A DNA stretch of 64,000 bases from Halomonas icarae (GCF_009901955.1 NZ_WUTS01000001.1:2621745-2685744); one strand, 5' to 3'; counted from the first letter of the stretch, positions 16,872 through 24,789 are shown. The notes: generated from the sequence alone by a model not told the origin. Numbers and translations are program-made.

Positions 16872-17015
16872 ATGCTCGACCACCGCATCGAGCGTTGGCG
16901 CGCTGACTGGCAGCGGCTTGTCACACTGGAGCTGACGGCGCACGCTACCGGCCAAACAATCAGCCCGCTCGGGGTGGCACCCCCTATTCCAAGAGCAAGG
17001 AGCAGTGAACCATGA
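16872..17015 (+). CDS. possible 47-aa upstream small protein, coupled to GST
   Basis: Short frame starting ATG 16872, with AAGG directly before it and GGAGAGG about 12 bases upstream, ending in a TGA that overlaps the GST start codons. The peptide (MLDHRIERWRADWQRLVTLE...) has an amphipathic helical N-terminus and matches no family I recognise. The stop/start overlap hints at translational coupling; chance is equally possible. Confidence 0.25.
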   Translation: MLDHRIERWRADWQRLVTLELTAHATGQTISPLGVAPPIPRARSSEP

Positions 17016-17608
17016 TGCAAGTATTCTTCTCGCCCGCGTCGCCGTATGTGCGCAAGGTAATGGTCATGGCCCATGAAACCGGCCAGACGGTGGAGAAGCT
17101 CTCCAGTGCCGCCAGCCCTGTAGAGCGCGATCAGACCATCGTGGCGCACAATCCTACCGGCAAGGTGCCCACGGCACTGCTCCCGGATGGCTCCGCGCTC
17201 TACGACAGCCGCGCGATCTGCCGCTGGCTGGATGCCCAACACGCAGGACCGAAGCTGTATCCCGAGGGGGACTGGGCCGTATTGCGCCGCGAAGCTCTCG
17301 CCGATGGTCTGCTCGATGCCGCACTGCTGGCACGCTATGAAACCGTCATGCGACCCGCGGACAAGCTCTGGCCGGCCTGGCTGCAGGGGCAGATGGACAA
17401 AATCGCCAGCTCGCTGGTAGCCATGGAGCAGGAGGTGTCGCAGCTGACCGGCGTGGATGCCGGAACCCTGGCCATCGGTTGCGCCCTGGCCTATCTGGAC
17501 TTCCGTTTCCCTGATCACCCGTGGCGCACTGATCACCCGCGCCTTGCCCGCTGGTTCGACGATCTGTCAGAGCGCCCATCGTTCGTGCAGACCCAACCCA
17601 CCGCTTGA
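17012..17608 (+). CDS. glutathione S-transferase family protein
   Basis: 198 aa cytosolic GST. The N-terminal thioredoxin-like domain starts VFFSPASPYVRKVMVMAHE, with the likely catalytic Ser/Cys position in SPASPYV; the cis-Pro NPTGKVPTALL and the glutathione gamma-Glu-binding DSRAICRWLD follow. The all-helical C-terminal domain (about 85-195) has the N-capping pattern in LAIGCALAYLDFRF. AAGGAG at 16997-17002 supports ATG 17012. It is divergent from the SDR operon and upstream of the TRAP genes. A role in glutathione conjugation, thioether cleavage or isomerisation of a pathway intermediate is inferred from context. Confidence 0.9.
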   Translation: MMQVFFSPASPYVRKVMVMAHETGQTVEKLSSAASPVERDQTIVAHNPTGKVPTALLPDGSALYDSRAICRWLDAQHAGPKLYPEGDWAVLRREALADGLLDAALLARYETVMRPADKLWPAWLQGQMDKIASSLVAMEQEVSQLTGVDAGTLAIGCALAYLDFRFPDHPWRTDHPRLARWFDDLSERPSFVQTQPTA

Positions 17609-17732
17609 GTAGCTGCGGCACGCGCTCGGCCACCTGACTGCCACTGCCGATGGCTCGTTCACCATCGACAACCAAGCGGACAGCGTGGCTGCGAACGGCA
17701 CCTGATCGGGACCAGCGGCTACCTAAGTTCAT

Positions 17733-17744
17733 ATTGAATACAAT
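17733..17744. promoter_or_regulatory. GntR-type operator candidate 3
   Basis: ATTGAATACAAT, matching ATTGNATNCAAT, in the 360-base gap between GST and dctQ. The first 100 bases of that gap are GC-rich without a credible ORF; the rest is AT-rich promoter-like DNA. Confidence 0.55.
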
Positions 17745-17793
17745 GAACAGAAGTTTCGCTTAAAAAAGCAAAAAAACTTGATTTTTACGGTTA

Positions 17794-17805
17794 ATTGTAT
17801 CCAAT
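17794..17805. promoter_or_regulatory. GntR-type operator candidate 4
   Basis: ATTGTATCCAAT, matching ATTGNATNCAAT, 61 bases after site 3, almost the same spacing as sites 1 and 2. It partly overlaps a second palindrome CCAATATTGG (17801-17810). It is placed to control the TRAP operon beginning at 17971. Confidence 0.55.
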
Positions 17806-17970
17806 ATTGGTGGGCAGCGCGGTTGGAGCGAACCCAAAATTCAGTCAGTACCCACCACGAATCCGATACCCAAAGAAGGGACATACAGGATCAGCCAGCG
17901 GCTACCCACTGGATCTCTGTATTTCCGGCAGCGCGTGCCAGAGGCATGAACAAGAGCGAAGGATGCAGAA

Positions 17971-18486
17971 ATGACTCGCATAATTCACAACATTAGTCAT
18001 GCCATGGCCTTGATTGCCGCGCTCGCTCTTGGAGCGATGATGCTGCACGTCACGGCCGATGTGATAGGCAAGTACTTCTTCAACAGCCCCATTCCCGGTA
18101 CGGCCGAAGTAGTAGCGAGCTACTACATGGTCACCGCCGTCTTTCTTCCCCTCGCCTGGGTCGAGGTCAGCAACGGCTCCATTGTGGTGGAAGTGCTCTA
18201 CAACCTGTTTCCCAACATCGCCAAAAGGCTGGCCGAGATGCTGGCTTCAGCTATCTCGGCACTGTTTTACGCTGGGCTCGCCTGGCTTTCCCTGGCTCCG
18301 GCCCTGCATGCCTGGCGAATCGGTGAGGTCGTCGAGGGCACTTGGCGGGTCGTCATCTGGCCCACCAAGTTTCTGCTGCCGCTAGGACTGGCACTGGCCG
18401 GCATTGTCATGCTCTTGCGCATGCTGGAAATCATTCGGGGCGGTGATCGCTACTTTGCCCCCCCCGCCACAGAGGAAGAGTATTGA
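17971..18486 (+). CDS. TRAP transporter small permease (DctQ family)
   Basis: 171 aa inner-membrane subunit with four predicted helices (about 10-30, 45-65, 85-108 and 128-150). The first helix region ends in DVIGKYFFNSPIPGTAEV, a family hallmark, and WVEVSNGSIVVEVLY follows the second helix. It bridges the binding protein and DctM in sodium-driven import of organic acids. Its stop TGA overlaps the dctM ATG by one base. Confidence 0.92.
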   Translation: MTRIIHNISHAMALIAALALGAMMLHVTADVIGKYFFNSPIPGTAEVVASYYMVTAVFLPLAWVEVSNGSIVVEVLYNLFPNIAKRLAEMLASAISALFYAGLAWLSLAPALHAWRIGEVVEGTWRVVIWPTKFLLPLGLALAGIVMLLRMLEIIRGGDRYFAPPATEEEY

Positions 18487-19787
18487 TGGATCGCCTCGAG
18501 ATAGGAATCCTGGGAATCGTCACCACCCTGATGCTTATCGGTGTGCGTGTTCCCATCAGCGTCGCTATGGGAATCACCTCCTTCTTTGGCATCTATTTTA
18601 TGATGGGTATGATGCCCGCCATTGGCATCACCAAGGCCATTCCCTACGACCTGATCGGCAACTGGAACCTGTCGGCGGTTCCCATGTTTCTGCTCATGGG
18701 GTATATCGCATCATCGGCCGGGCTGAGCAGCGGACTTTTCAAAGCTGCGCGGGTCTTCTTGAATCGGATCCCGGGTGGGCTGGCAACCGCTAGTGTTGCC
18801 TCAAGTGCGATGTTTGCCTCGGCTAGCGGCTCTAGTGTTGCCACGGCGGCGGCCTTCTCGCGTATTGCTATACCGGAAATGCTCAAAGCGGGTTATGCGC
18901 CTTCTCTCGCCTCGGGCTCTGTGGCTGCCGCTGGCACCTTGGGTTCGCTGATTCCTCCCAGCGTCCTGCTGATTGTCTATGGGTTAACCATGGACGTATC
19001 CATTAACACTTTATTCCTGGCGGCTATTGTGCCCGGCGTTCTTTCCGGCATTGTGTTCGCCACCATGATCACCATACGATGCGTGCTGAATCCTAGCCTG
19101 GCACCTAAAACTACTGAACAGTATTCTCTCCGAGAGAAACTGGAACTGATCAAGGATGTCTGGCCGCTACCCGTGCTGATCATGGGTGTGCTGGGGGGTA
19201 TTTTCAGTGGTATCTTCACTGCCACCGAGGCCGGTGCGATTGGCGCTTTCCTGGCCTGCTTGATCGCTTTTTTTCGACGTACCTTGACCCCAAATGTTAT
19301 CAAACAGGCCATGCTTGATACGGCGATTGGTACGGCAGCTATATTCGTCATCGTGATGTCAGCGGCACTGTTCTCAAGCTTCATCGCGTTGTCTACATTG
19401 CCTAACTGGGTGACCGCCCATCTGTCTGGTCTGGACGCCATCTGGGTGATCATTTTTATCTGCATTCTGTTTCTTGTTTTAGGCTGTTTTCTAGAGAGCA
19501 TTTCCATCATTCTACTGACAGTTCCCGTGCTCTCTCCCCTGCTGTTAGACCTAGACATCAACCTGATATGGTTTGGGGTACTGGCAGTGAAGCTGCTGGA
19601 AACTGGTTTGATTACCCCGCCGGTCGGGATGAACGTCTATGTCATCAGGTCGAGCCTTGGTGGCTCGATGCCACTCGGCACTATCTTCTCCGGGGTCTCG
19701 TGGTTCATCCTCGCCGATGCCTTGACCATTGCACTGCTAGTCAGCTTCCCGATACTGACCCTCTGGCTGCCCGGGATCTCGCAATAA
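18486..19787 (+). CDS. TRAP transporter large permease (DctM family)
   Basis: 433 aa sodium-coupled transport subunit with about 12 hydrophobic segments. Family motifs are clear: PMFLLMGYIASSAGLSSGLF, the ATASVASSAMFASASGSSVATAAAFSRIAIPEM region with its conserved Gly/Ser-rich ion-binding stretch, GTLGSLIPPSVLLIVYG, and the C-terminal LLETGLITPPVGMNVYVI. It is translationally coupled to dctQ (TGATG). It is followed 71 bases on by its binding-protein gene. Confidence 0.94.
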   Translation: MDRLEIGILGIVTTLMLIGVRVPISVAMGITSFFGIYFMMGMMPAIGITKAIPYDLIGNWNLSAVPMFLLMGYIASSAGLSSGLFKAARVFLNRIPGGLATASVASSAMFASASGSSVATAAAFSRIAIPEMLKAGYAPSLASGSVAAAGTLGSLIPPSVLLIVYGLTMDVSINTLFLAAIVPGVLSGIVFATMITIRCVLNPSLAPKTTEQYSLREKLELIKDVWPLPVLIMGVLGGIFSGIFTATEAGAIGAFLACLIAFFRRTLTPNVIKQAMLDTAIGTAAIFVIVMSAALFSSFIALSTLPNWVTAHLSGLDAIWVIIFICILFLVLGCFLESISIILLTVPVLSPLLLDLDINLIWFGVLAVKLLETGLITPPVGMNVYVIRSSLGGSMPLGTIFSGVSWFILADALTIALLVSFPILTLWLPGISQ

Positions 19788-19858
19788 CTACCGTTATAAC
19801 AACGCAACGCCACTAGAAAAAACCCAAACCACCCCTCACTGAACACCGGGAGATGAAC

Positions 19859-20977
19859 ATGAAAAAAACAGCCATCTCAACGCTTGTCCTGACCAGCGCC
19901 GTCTCGCTGAGCGCCTGGGCCGATACCTATCTGGCGACCAACTGGATGTCGCCGGTACATATCCTGAACGAGCAGCCCTACCAGAAACTGGCCAGCGAGC
20001 TTGCGGAGGCTTCAAACGGCGATTTCCGCTTCGAGGTCTACTCGAGCGGCGCACTGGTGCCCGCCAAGACGACTCTGCAAGGCATTCGCGACGGTGTGGC
20101 GCAGCTGGGCGTGGTTTACCCGGGCTACACCCCCTCGGAGCTGCCGGTCAATAATGTGCTGAACGACCTGGTGTTCACGTCCAGCGACGCCCTGGCCGCC
20201 GCCCTGGCCTATACCGAAATGGGCATCAACCACGCGGCGCTCAAAGACGAATGGCTCAATAACGGCGGCCTGTTCCTGGGAGGATACTCCACGCCGGTAT
20301 ATAACTTTATCTGCATGGACCCTGTGGTGAATCCTGACGATGTCCAGGGCAGAAAGATCCGCACCGCCGGCGGTGCGCAAACCGAGTGGATCCGCAGTCT
20401 CGGGGGCGTTCCCGTCTCGGTGCCCATCGGGGACGTTTACTCCGGGCTGAGCCGGGGCTCGATCGACTGTACCCTGTCGGATCCCACTAACCTGGACAAG
20501 GGCAACAAGTTCTGGGAAGTCGCCGAAAGCGTCACGACGCTTCCTATGGGTGTCGTGATGGGGGCTACCTATGTGCTCAACCCTCGATTCTGGCAATCCC
20601 TTGACACTGATTACAAAGAGTTGCTGCTTGACCACCTGGCCATGGGACTGGCGCGGACCCAGGTGACCTACGCCGCTGACGTGGAAGCCGCTCTGGCGGG
20701 TTCCCGGGAGCGAGGTCTGGAAGTGCTGCAGCCAAGCGATGCATTCCAGGCAACACTTGCTGCGTTCCAGGAGGACTTCATCAGTACTTTGCCTGAACAG
20801 GCAATGGAGGATCGCGGCGTCGATGATCCCAGCGCCATGATCGAGGAGTTTCTGGATAAGCAGACTCAGTGGAGCCAGCGGTTGAGCGAAGTAGATCGCA
20901 CCGATCCTGCAGCCATTGCCCAGCTGATTAGTGAGGAAATCTACGACAAGATCGAACTCGATAGCTTCGTGAACTAA
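19859..20977 (+). CDS. TRAP transporter substrate-binding protein (DctP family)
   Basis: 372 aa periplasmic protein with a signal peptide MKKTAISTLVLTSAVSLSAWA cleaved before DTYLA. Mature motifs include TNWMSPVHILNEQPYQKLASEL, the GRKIRTAGGAQTEWIRSLGGVPVSVPIGDVYSGLSRGSIDCTLSDPTN ligand-binding core with its conserved Arg, and a helical C-terminus. GGGAG at about 19848-19852 favours ATG 19859 over 19853. Third gene of a complete dctQMP set; probably imports the organic acid degraded by the adjacent operons. Its sequence is unlike the orphan binding protein at 8.2 kb. Confidence 0.92.
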   Translation: MKKTAISTLVLTSAVSLSAWADTYLATNWMSPVHILNEQPYQKLASELAEASNGDFRFEVYSSGALVPAKTTLQGIRDGVAQLGVVYPGYTPSELPVNNVLNDLVFTSSDALAAALAYTEMGINHAALKDEWLNNGGLFLGGYSTPVYNFICMDPVVNPDDVQGRKIRTAGGAQTEWIRSLGGVPVSVPIGDVYSGLSRGSIDCTLSDPTNLDKGNKFWEVAESVTTLPMGVVMGATYVLNPRFWQSLDTDYKELLLDHLAMGLARTQVTYAADVEAALAGSRERGLEVLQPSDAFQATLAAFQEDFISTLPEQAMEDRGVDDPSAMIEEFLDKQTQWSQRLSEVDRTDPAAIAQLISEEIYDKIELDSFVN

Positions 20978-21217
20978 GTCCCGGGCCAGGCCGGCACCCG
21001 CTGGCCTGGCCGTTTCGGCGACTGGCGTCATGGCCTCTCGGGGCGTTACGCTCACCTTTGTTTCACCGCAATGCCTTTCATTCTCGCTAGTCGTGAGACG
21101 ACATACTATGCGGAAAGCGTCCCCTGAAACGTCTAGCTTGCTCTGCAAATACCGATAGCATAAGGTTTTCATAGGATAAGGAAGGTAAACCGAAGTCATC
21201 TCCCAGAGGGGTCAGCA

Positions 21218-21883
21218 GTGTCCACCACCAGCACAGTGGAAGTTACAACGGTTCTGCGTGAGCACATCATGTCCGGGCAGATACATCCTGGTGAGAAGCT
21301 TCAGCAGCAGCGCTTGGCCCAGGCTCTTGGTGTATCGCGTACGCCCTTGCGTTCTGCGCTGACTAATCTGGCTCAGGAAGGACTAGTGCAGTATGAGCCC
21401 AACCGTGGCTATACCGTACGCGCTTTCAGTCGTAAGGATGTAGTAGATGGTTATGCCTCACGTGCCGTTTTGGAGGGGCTAGCTGCGGCCACTGTGGCTC
21501 GCCAGGGACTCGCTGATGCCACCTTGGATGAGTTGACACGGCTACTGGAGGTGGGCGATAGAGTGCTGAGCAAGGGCCGCTTAGATCCAGATGATCTGGG
21601 AGATTATCGTGCAATGAACGTCAACTTTCATAATCGCGTCATTGCAGAAGCTAGAAATCGCTGGGTGGAAGATTTAGTGAGACAAACTCAGCTGATTCCC
21701 TTCGCCTCAAACCGCATGATTGTCTGGAAGGATTATGCCGTGATCGTACGTTCTCACGATGATCATCATCGACTTTTAGATGCAATTGGCCAGCGTGATG
21801 CAGGGCGTGCTGATTTTTTACTGCGTGAGCATATTAATTTTGCAGGTGAGTATCTAGCAAGACACATTGAAAAGGGTAAATAA
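21218..21883 (+). CDS. GntR family regulator, FCD domain
   Basis: 221 aa regulator. The N-terminal winged helix (about 5-70) contains VLREHIMSGQIHPGEKLQQQRLAQALGVSRTPLRSALTNLAQEGLVQYEPNRGYTV; the C-terminal all-helical FCD domain has the conserved Asp/His metal- or ligand-binding pattern (YRAMNVNFHNRVIAEARNRWV and DDHHRLLDAI). It starts at GTG 21218 behind AGAGGGG. It lies downstream of the TRAP genes on the same strand, as a separate transcript after a 240-base gap. FCD repressors usually release DNA on binding a pathway acid; the ATTGNATNCAAT sites are plausible targets. Confidence 0.92.
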   Translation: MSTTSTVEVTTVLREHIMSGQIHPGEKLQQQRLAQALGVSRTPLRSALTNLAQEGLVQYEPNRGYTVRAFSRKDVVDGYASRAVLEGLAAATVARQGLADATLDELTRLLEVGDRVLSKGRLDPDDLGDYRAMNVNFHNRVIAEARNRWVEDLVRQTQLIPFASNRMIVWKDYAVIVRSHDDHHRLLDAIGQRDAGRADFLLREHINFAGEYLARHIEKGK

Positions 21884-21965
21884 GTCAAATACTTAATTTT
21901 GGATAATATTTCTCTTGGTGCTTGAATCTTATTATGTAAAAAGGAGTTTATGGGAATGGAGAGTG

Positions 21966-21997
21966 AAGTGGTCCCCATCTTTCGGACCACCTGACAG
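21966..21997. mobile_element. possible IS3-family end fragment
   Basis: Read on the minus strand the segment starts CTGTCAGGTGGTCCGAAAGA and continues into GGGGACCAC, resembling the terminal repeats of IS3-family elements. It contains the dyad GTGGTCC/GGACCAC. No transposase remains beside it. It marks the junction where GC content drops after the GntR gene and abuts the broken IS66 element. Confidence 0.35.
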
Positions 21998-22030
21998 GTT
22001 AGCTAAGCTCGGATCGGGTCATCATCGGCG

Positions 22031-22180
22031 TCAGGCCGCCCCAAACACGAACACCGCCTCCTCGAAGGGGTTGAGCGCCATGGCCTCCTGAACCAGCAGG
22101 GCCAGCCCGTCGATCTGTTTGCGCATGTCGACGGGCTCGCGGCACAGATAGACCCTCAGTCCGGTGTCCGGCCGGATCAT
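22031..22180 (-). pseudogene. tnpB: truncated IS66 TnpB
   Basis: 49 codons remain of a protein usually about 115 aa: MIRPDTGLRVYLCREPVDMRKQIDGLALLVQEAM... ending in VFVFGAA then stop. The YLCREPVDMRKQIDGL segment is diagnostic of IS66 ORF2. The start overlaps the tnpA stop by four bases, as in intact elements. It is cut exactly where the conserved VFVF strand ends. Confidence 0.85.
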
Positions 22181-22386
22181 GGCGCCACCTCCACGGCGAC
22201 GAAGCGCTGCGGCCGATGGCGAGGCGGCACCGGTACTTCTTGCACCACCAGGCGCTTCTCCCACGCCAGCAGTAACGCCAGGTCCAGCCCTTGCTCCTCG
22301 GCGTACTCGCTCAACGCCATCTGCCGAGACGACGCATGGTACAAATGGCCCAGCCAGAAAGCCTGTGTCGAGGTCAGGTCAGTCAT
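22177..22386 (-). CDS. tnpA: IS66 TnpA accessory protein
   Basis: 69 aa first ORF of an IS66-family element, starting MTDLTSTQAFWLGHLYHASSRQMALSEYAEEQGLDL and ending in a basic tail. It carries a helix-turn-helix-like segment and is needed with TnpB and TnpC for transposition. Here it is an orphan remnant with no function expected. Confidence 0.8.
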   Translation of the reverse strand: MTDLTSTQAFWLGHLYHASSRQMALSEYAEEQGLDLALLLAWEKRLVVQEVPVPPRHRPQRFVAVEVAP

Positions 22387-22829
22387 GGTGTCCTCCTTGG
22401 GGTCGGGTGACACCAGTCTGACGGACACTATTTAGATGCAGAAGATGGGGTTTGTGGACCGTTTACCATAATCGGACCCCCCTACGCATAATCGGCCCCC
22501 CGTCTGTACGGTGGCACTCTCTGCCGGGCGCTGCCCGGCGTTAAACGCCAAAATAGGAACATGCTTGCTCTGGCGTCGGAATCAGACCGGCTTCAACCCA
22601 TCAATAATAATAAGAATAATAATATTCTTATTATTCTTATGGCTGCCAGCGCACTTACCCCTGTCGCACTCCTAGGCTGTTGGATAAAACAAGCAGCGGG
22701 ATTATGCACAGGCCAGGGTGCGCCCTTCCTTTTTGGCGTTCAACCATCGGCCGTAGGCCGAACGATAAAGCCTTCAGGCTTTATCGCCCAAGGTGTAATC
22801 ACCCGCATCCAGCGGGTGGTTACACCGCC

Positions 22830-22856
22830 TGGATATCCTGGATATCCTGAATATCC
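22830..22856. repeat. 9-bp tandem repeat x3 beside the iterons
   Basis: TGGATATCC, TGGATATCC, TGAATATCC in direct tandem, just outside the iteron block. It is part of the proposed origin, possibly a binding site for a host or plasmid replication factor. Confidence 0.6.
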
Positions 22857-22875
22857 TGCTGAAAACCCGAAAATT

Positions 22876-22959
22876 CGGGCCGCTGTGACACGCTTTCGGG
22901 CCGGTGTGACACGCTATCGGGCCGCTGTGGCACGCTATCGGGCCGCTGTGACACGCCTT
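22876..22959. repeat. four tandem 21-bp iterons
   Basis: Units at 22876, 22897, 22918 and 22939 follow the consensus CGGGCCGCTGTGACACGCTAT (21 bases; read as CGGGCCGCTGTGACACGCTA plus T), with one to three changes each. Unit length equals two helical turns, as expected for initiator-binding iterons. The last unit and part of the third overlap the 3' end of the putative initiator gene. Confidence 0.8.
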
Positions 22960-23699
22960 ACCCTACTCGTGGCATCTATATCGATGCCGATTTCAGTCAA
23001 CCCGCCGGCATCCTCTTTTACTCTCCGCCGATAGTTGCGCACCTTCATGCTGCTCACAGCAATACCGCATACGGCCCGAATCAGCGTGTCCAGATACCAG
23101 CCGCCCACTGGGTTGTTCTTGTGGGTGAGTACATGCCGAGCAACCGCCTGGCTTATTCCATATTGCAACCTGGCAATCGGTGCCGGCGGGTAGTACAGGG
23201 ACAAGTCTCTCTCCATCAGCATGACCAGGGCGATGCCCAGCCGGACGCGCCACAAATGCCGCTCACCGCCCGTGAGGGGGTCGCGGCGGGTCATAGATGA
23301 CGGAATAACGTGATCGATCAGACCCCCGATGATGCTATCACCACTCTGCTCCAGCTCTGGCGTCACGATTTCTACAGTGGCAGCTCGCAAATCTCTGAGC
23401 AGCTTCTTGATGCGATCGTGGCTGTACTGGCGGTCTGATAGTGTCCGGCGCAGTTTCGCCGGATCAACCAGCAGCTCGACGCCACCATCTGAGATTTCGC
23501 GCCGCCGTTCGGCAACATAGAGTAAGGACTCCACGATATCGGCGTGACGTTGCCCAAGCCTGCCGGTGACTCGGCATCGACCAAAGTCGGTTTCCATCCA
23601 CTGTCCCGCTCGTTCCTGGGGACGCTGGCTAGGCTGATAGATCATTACTCTAGCCTGCAATGCCGTGCTGGTCGGGGCAACGCGGTTACCAGTCATCAT
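22935..23699 (-). CDS. putative plasmid-type replication initiator (repC position)
   Basis: 254 aa basic protein directly downstream of repA (14-base overlap) and running into the iterons. That is the place and orientation of repC in IncQ replicons. I do not see clear residue identity with RSF1010 RepC, but the size, basic C-terminus (RNYRRRVKEDAGGL...RVRRVTAAR) and winged-helix-like segments (KLRRTLSDRQYSHDRIKKLLRDLRAATVEIVTPE) are compatible with an iteron-binding initiator. Two adjacent ATG codons occur at the start. The function is inferred from position. Confidence 0.55.
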   Translation of the reverse strand: MMTGNRVAPTSTALQARVMIYQPSQRPQERAGQWMETDFGRCRVTGRLGQRHADIVESLLYVAERRREISDGGVELLVDPAKLRRTLSDRQYSHDRIKKLLRDLRAATVEIVTPELEQSGDSIIGGLIDHVIPSSMTRRDPLTGGERHLWRVRLGIALVMLMERDLSLYYPPAPIARLQYGISQAVARHVLTHKNNPVGGWYLDTLIRAVCGIAVSSMKVRNYRRRVKEDAGGLTEIGIDIDATSRVRRVTAAR

Positions 23700-24537
23700 C
23701 GCCGCCCCTTGCTACGGCCTTGAGCTTCGTAGGCGCGGGACGTTTTTGTCGCTCAAGTGCAGCAGGTTTGAGAATGCCGCCTTCATGCCGCCTGAACCAA
23801 CGCTCCTGGAAAGGCGCGCCATAGTTCGCCTTGCTGACGCCATAGCGAACGAAGTACCCACGCTGACCTCCATCAACGCCCCATTCATTGGCCTCGGCCT
23901 GGGTCATACCGGACAGGTAAGATTGCCACCGGATGTTATCGACCAGCACCGATGAACCACGGCTCGCCTGCTGCTGGTCACCGGTGCCCATCATTGCTGC
24001 GCCCTTATTGGAATGATGCAAAAACACGATGGAACAGCCAGTATCGGCGGCTATGGCCTCCATGCGGCCAATGACCTGGGCCATGGGACCGCTGGCGTTC
24101 TCATCCTCAATATGGAAACGGCGCAGAGTATCCAAGACCATCAGACGACGTCCCTCAGCCGCCCGCTTGAGGCCATCGAACCAGTCAAAAGCCATGATGT
24201 TGGGGCATTTCCCGATCAGTGGCTCGATCAGCAGGTGATCATCCACAGCCTGCCTCTGCGCGGGTGTAAGCTGCGCACCAAGGGCATGTAACCGGTGATG
24301 GATAGCCGCGGGTGGATCTTCGGCGGGCAAATAGATTACCGGTCCCGTGGGCAACTCACCCACTTCCAGTAGATCAGGGCCGCCGGCAATCTGTGCACTC
24401 AGCTGAAGGATTAGCATGGATTTACCGGCTCCACCAGGCGAGACAAGTGCACCTACGGTTCCTGCAACCATGTTAGGAAGGACGTAATCAACCGGCGGTG
24501 GCGGTTCAGTGAAGGCCTCAATGAGGTCAATGGCCAT
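23686..24537 (-). CDS. repA: IncQ-type RepA replicative helicase
   Basis: 283 aa hexameric RecA-fold helicase, very close in length and sequence to RSF1010 RepA. Visible motifs: PPPVDYVLPNMVAGTVGALV, Walker A SPGGAGKSML, IYLPAEDPPAAIHHRLHALG, Walker B RRLMVLDTLRRFH, IVFLHHSNKGAAM and DQQQASRGSSVLVDNIRWQS. In IncQ plasmids it unwinds oriV with RepC and primase RepB. Here repA follows a small HTH gene by three bases and overlaps the initiator gene, forming an operon. No primase or mobilization gene is nearby, so autonomous replication would need help. Confidence 0.93.
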   Translation of the reverse strand: MAIDLIEAFTEPPPPVDYVLPNMVAGTVGALVSPGGAGKSMLILQLSAQIAGGPDLLEVGELPTGPVIYLPAEDPPAAIHHRLHALGAQLTPAQRQAVDDHLLIEPLIGKCPNIMAFDWFDGLKRAAEGRRLMVLDTLRRFHIEDENASGPMAQVIGRMEAIAADTGCSIVFLHHSNKGAAMMGTGDQQQASRGSSVLVDNIRWQSYLSGMTQAEANEWGVDGGQRGYFVRYGVSKANYGAPFQERWFRRHEGGILKPAALERQKRPAPTKLKAVARGGDDDW

Positions 24538-24540
24538 TTG

Positions 24541-24789
24541 TCACCCCCGATCACCGCAGAGCCGATCACTATTCAACAGCTCGGCTATCTGTGAAGCCCG
24601 GAAATAGACACGGCGGCCTATCTTCAGCTTTGCTTTATTGATCTCCTCCGTATAAGGCTGCCGTGACTGTAGAGCGATCCTTAGCCCATCGGGGCTTCGG
24701 TGCAGAAGGTCGGCCAGCTGAGGCATCGTCAAAAGCGGGCCATACTTGTTCAGAAGCGACTCTTCCAGGCTAAGCTTCGTATCTTTCAT
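24541..24789 (-). CDS. small helix-turn-helix protein heading the rep operon
   Basis: 82 aa basic protein. The segment LLTMPQLADLLHRSPDGLRIALQSRQPYTEEINKAKLKIGRRVYFRASQIAELL resembles the AlpA/excisionase-like winged HTH used by phage and plasmid regulators. It is three bases upstream of repA, like the small repressor gene ahead of repA-repC in IncQ plasmids, and may autoregulate the rep operon. GAAGGGG about ten bases before ATG 24789 supports this start over GTG 24798. An excisionase role is the alternative. Confidence 0.6.
   Translation of the reverse strand: MKDTKLSLEESLLNKYGPLLTMPQLADLLHRSPDGLRIALQSRQPYTEEINKAKLKIGRRVYFRASQIAELLNSDRLCGDRG

Larger units (their letters stand above)
22031..22466 (-). 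mobile_element. IS66-family insertion sequence remnant
   Basis: One end of an IS66-family element: a terminal sequence beginning GTAAACGGTCCACAAACCCC (minus strand, from 22466), an intact tnpA and a truncated tnpB. The tnpC transposase is absent, so the element cannot move. The break coincides with the IS3-like fragment on the left. Confidence 0.8.
22601..22959. other. IncQ-like replication origin (oriV) candidate
   Basis: Directly after the rep genes lies a stretch dense in structured repeats: an AT-rich dyad (11-bp stem, 22610-22640), CGGCC/GGCCG at 22748-22760, an 11-bp stem with a two-base loop at 22763-22786, a 15-bp stem with one mismatch at 22792-22826, a 9-bp unit repeated three times (22830-22856), a CCCGAAAATTCGGG dyad at 22866-22879, and four 21-bp iterons. 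IncQ plasmids such as RSF1010 have oriV built from about 20-bp iterons beside an AT-rich stretch and primase-entry hairpins. The element order fits; function is untested. Confidence 0.65.

Noticed and set aside
20012-21199. Minus-strand open frame of 395 codons
   Set aside because: Antisense to the TRAP binding-protein gene, with compositional features of a shadow frame; the plus strand has clear DctP motifs.
22876-22959. Short tandem repeats that might suggest a CRISPR array
   Set aside because: Units are contiguous 21-mers with no spacers and lie beside rep genes; they fit iterons.
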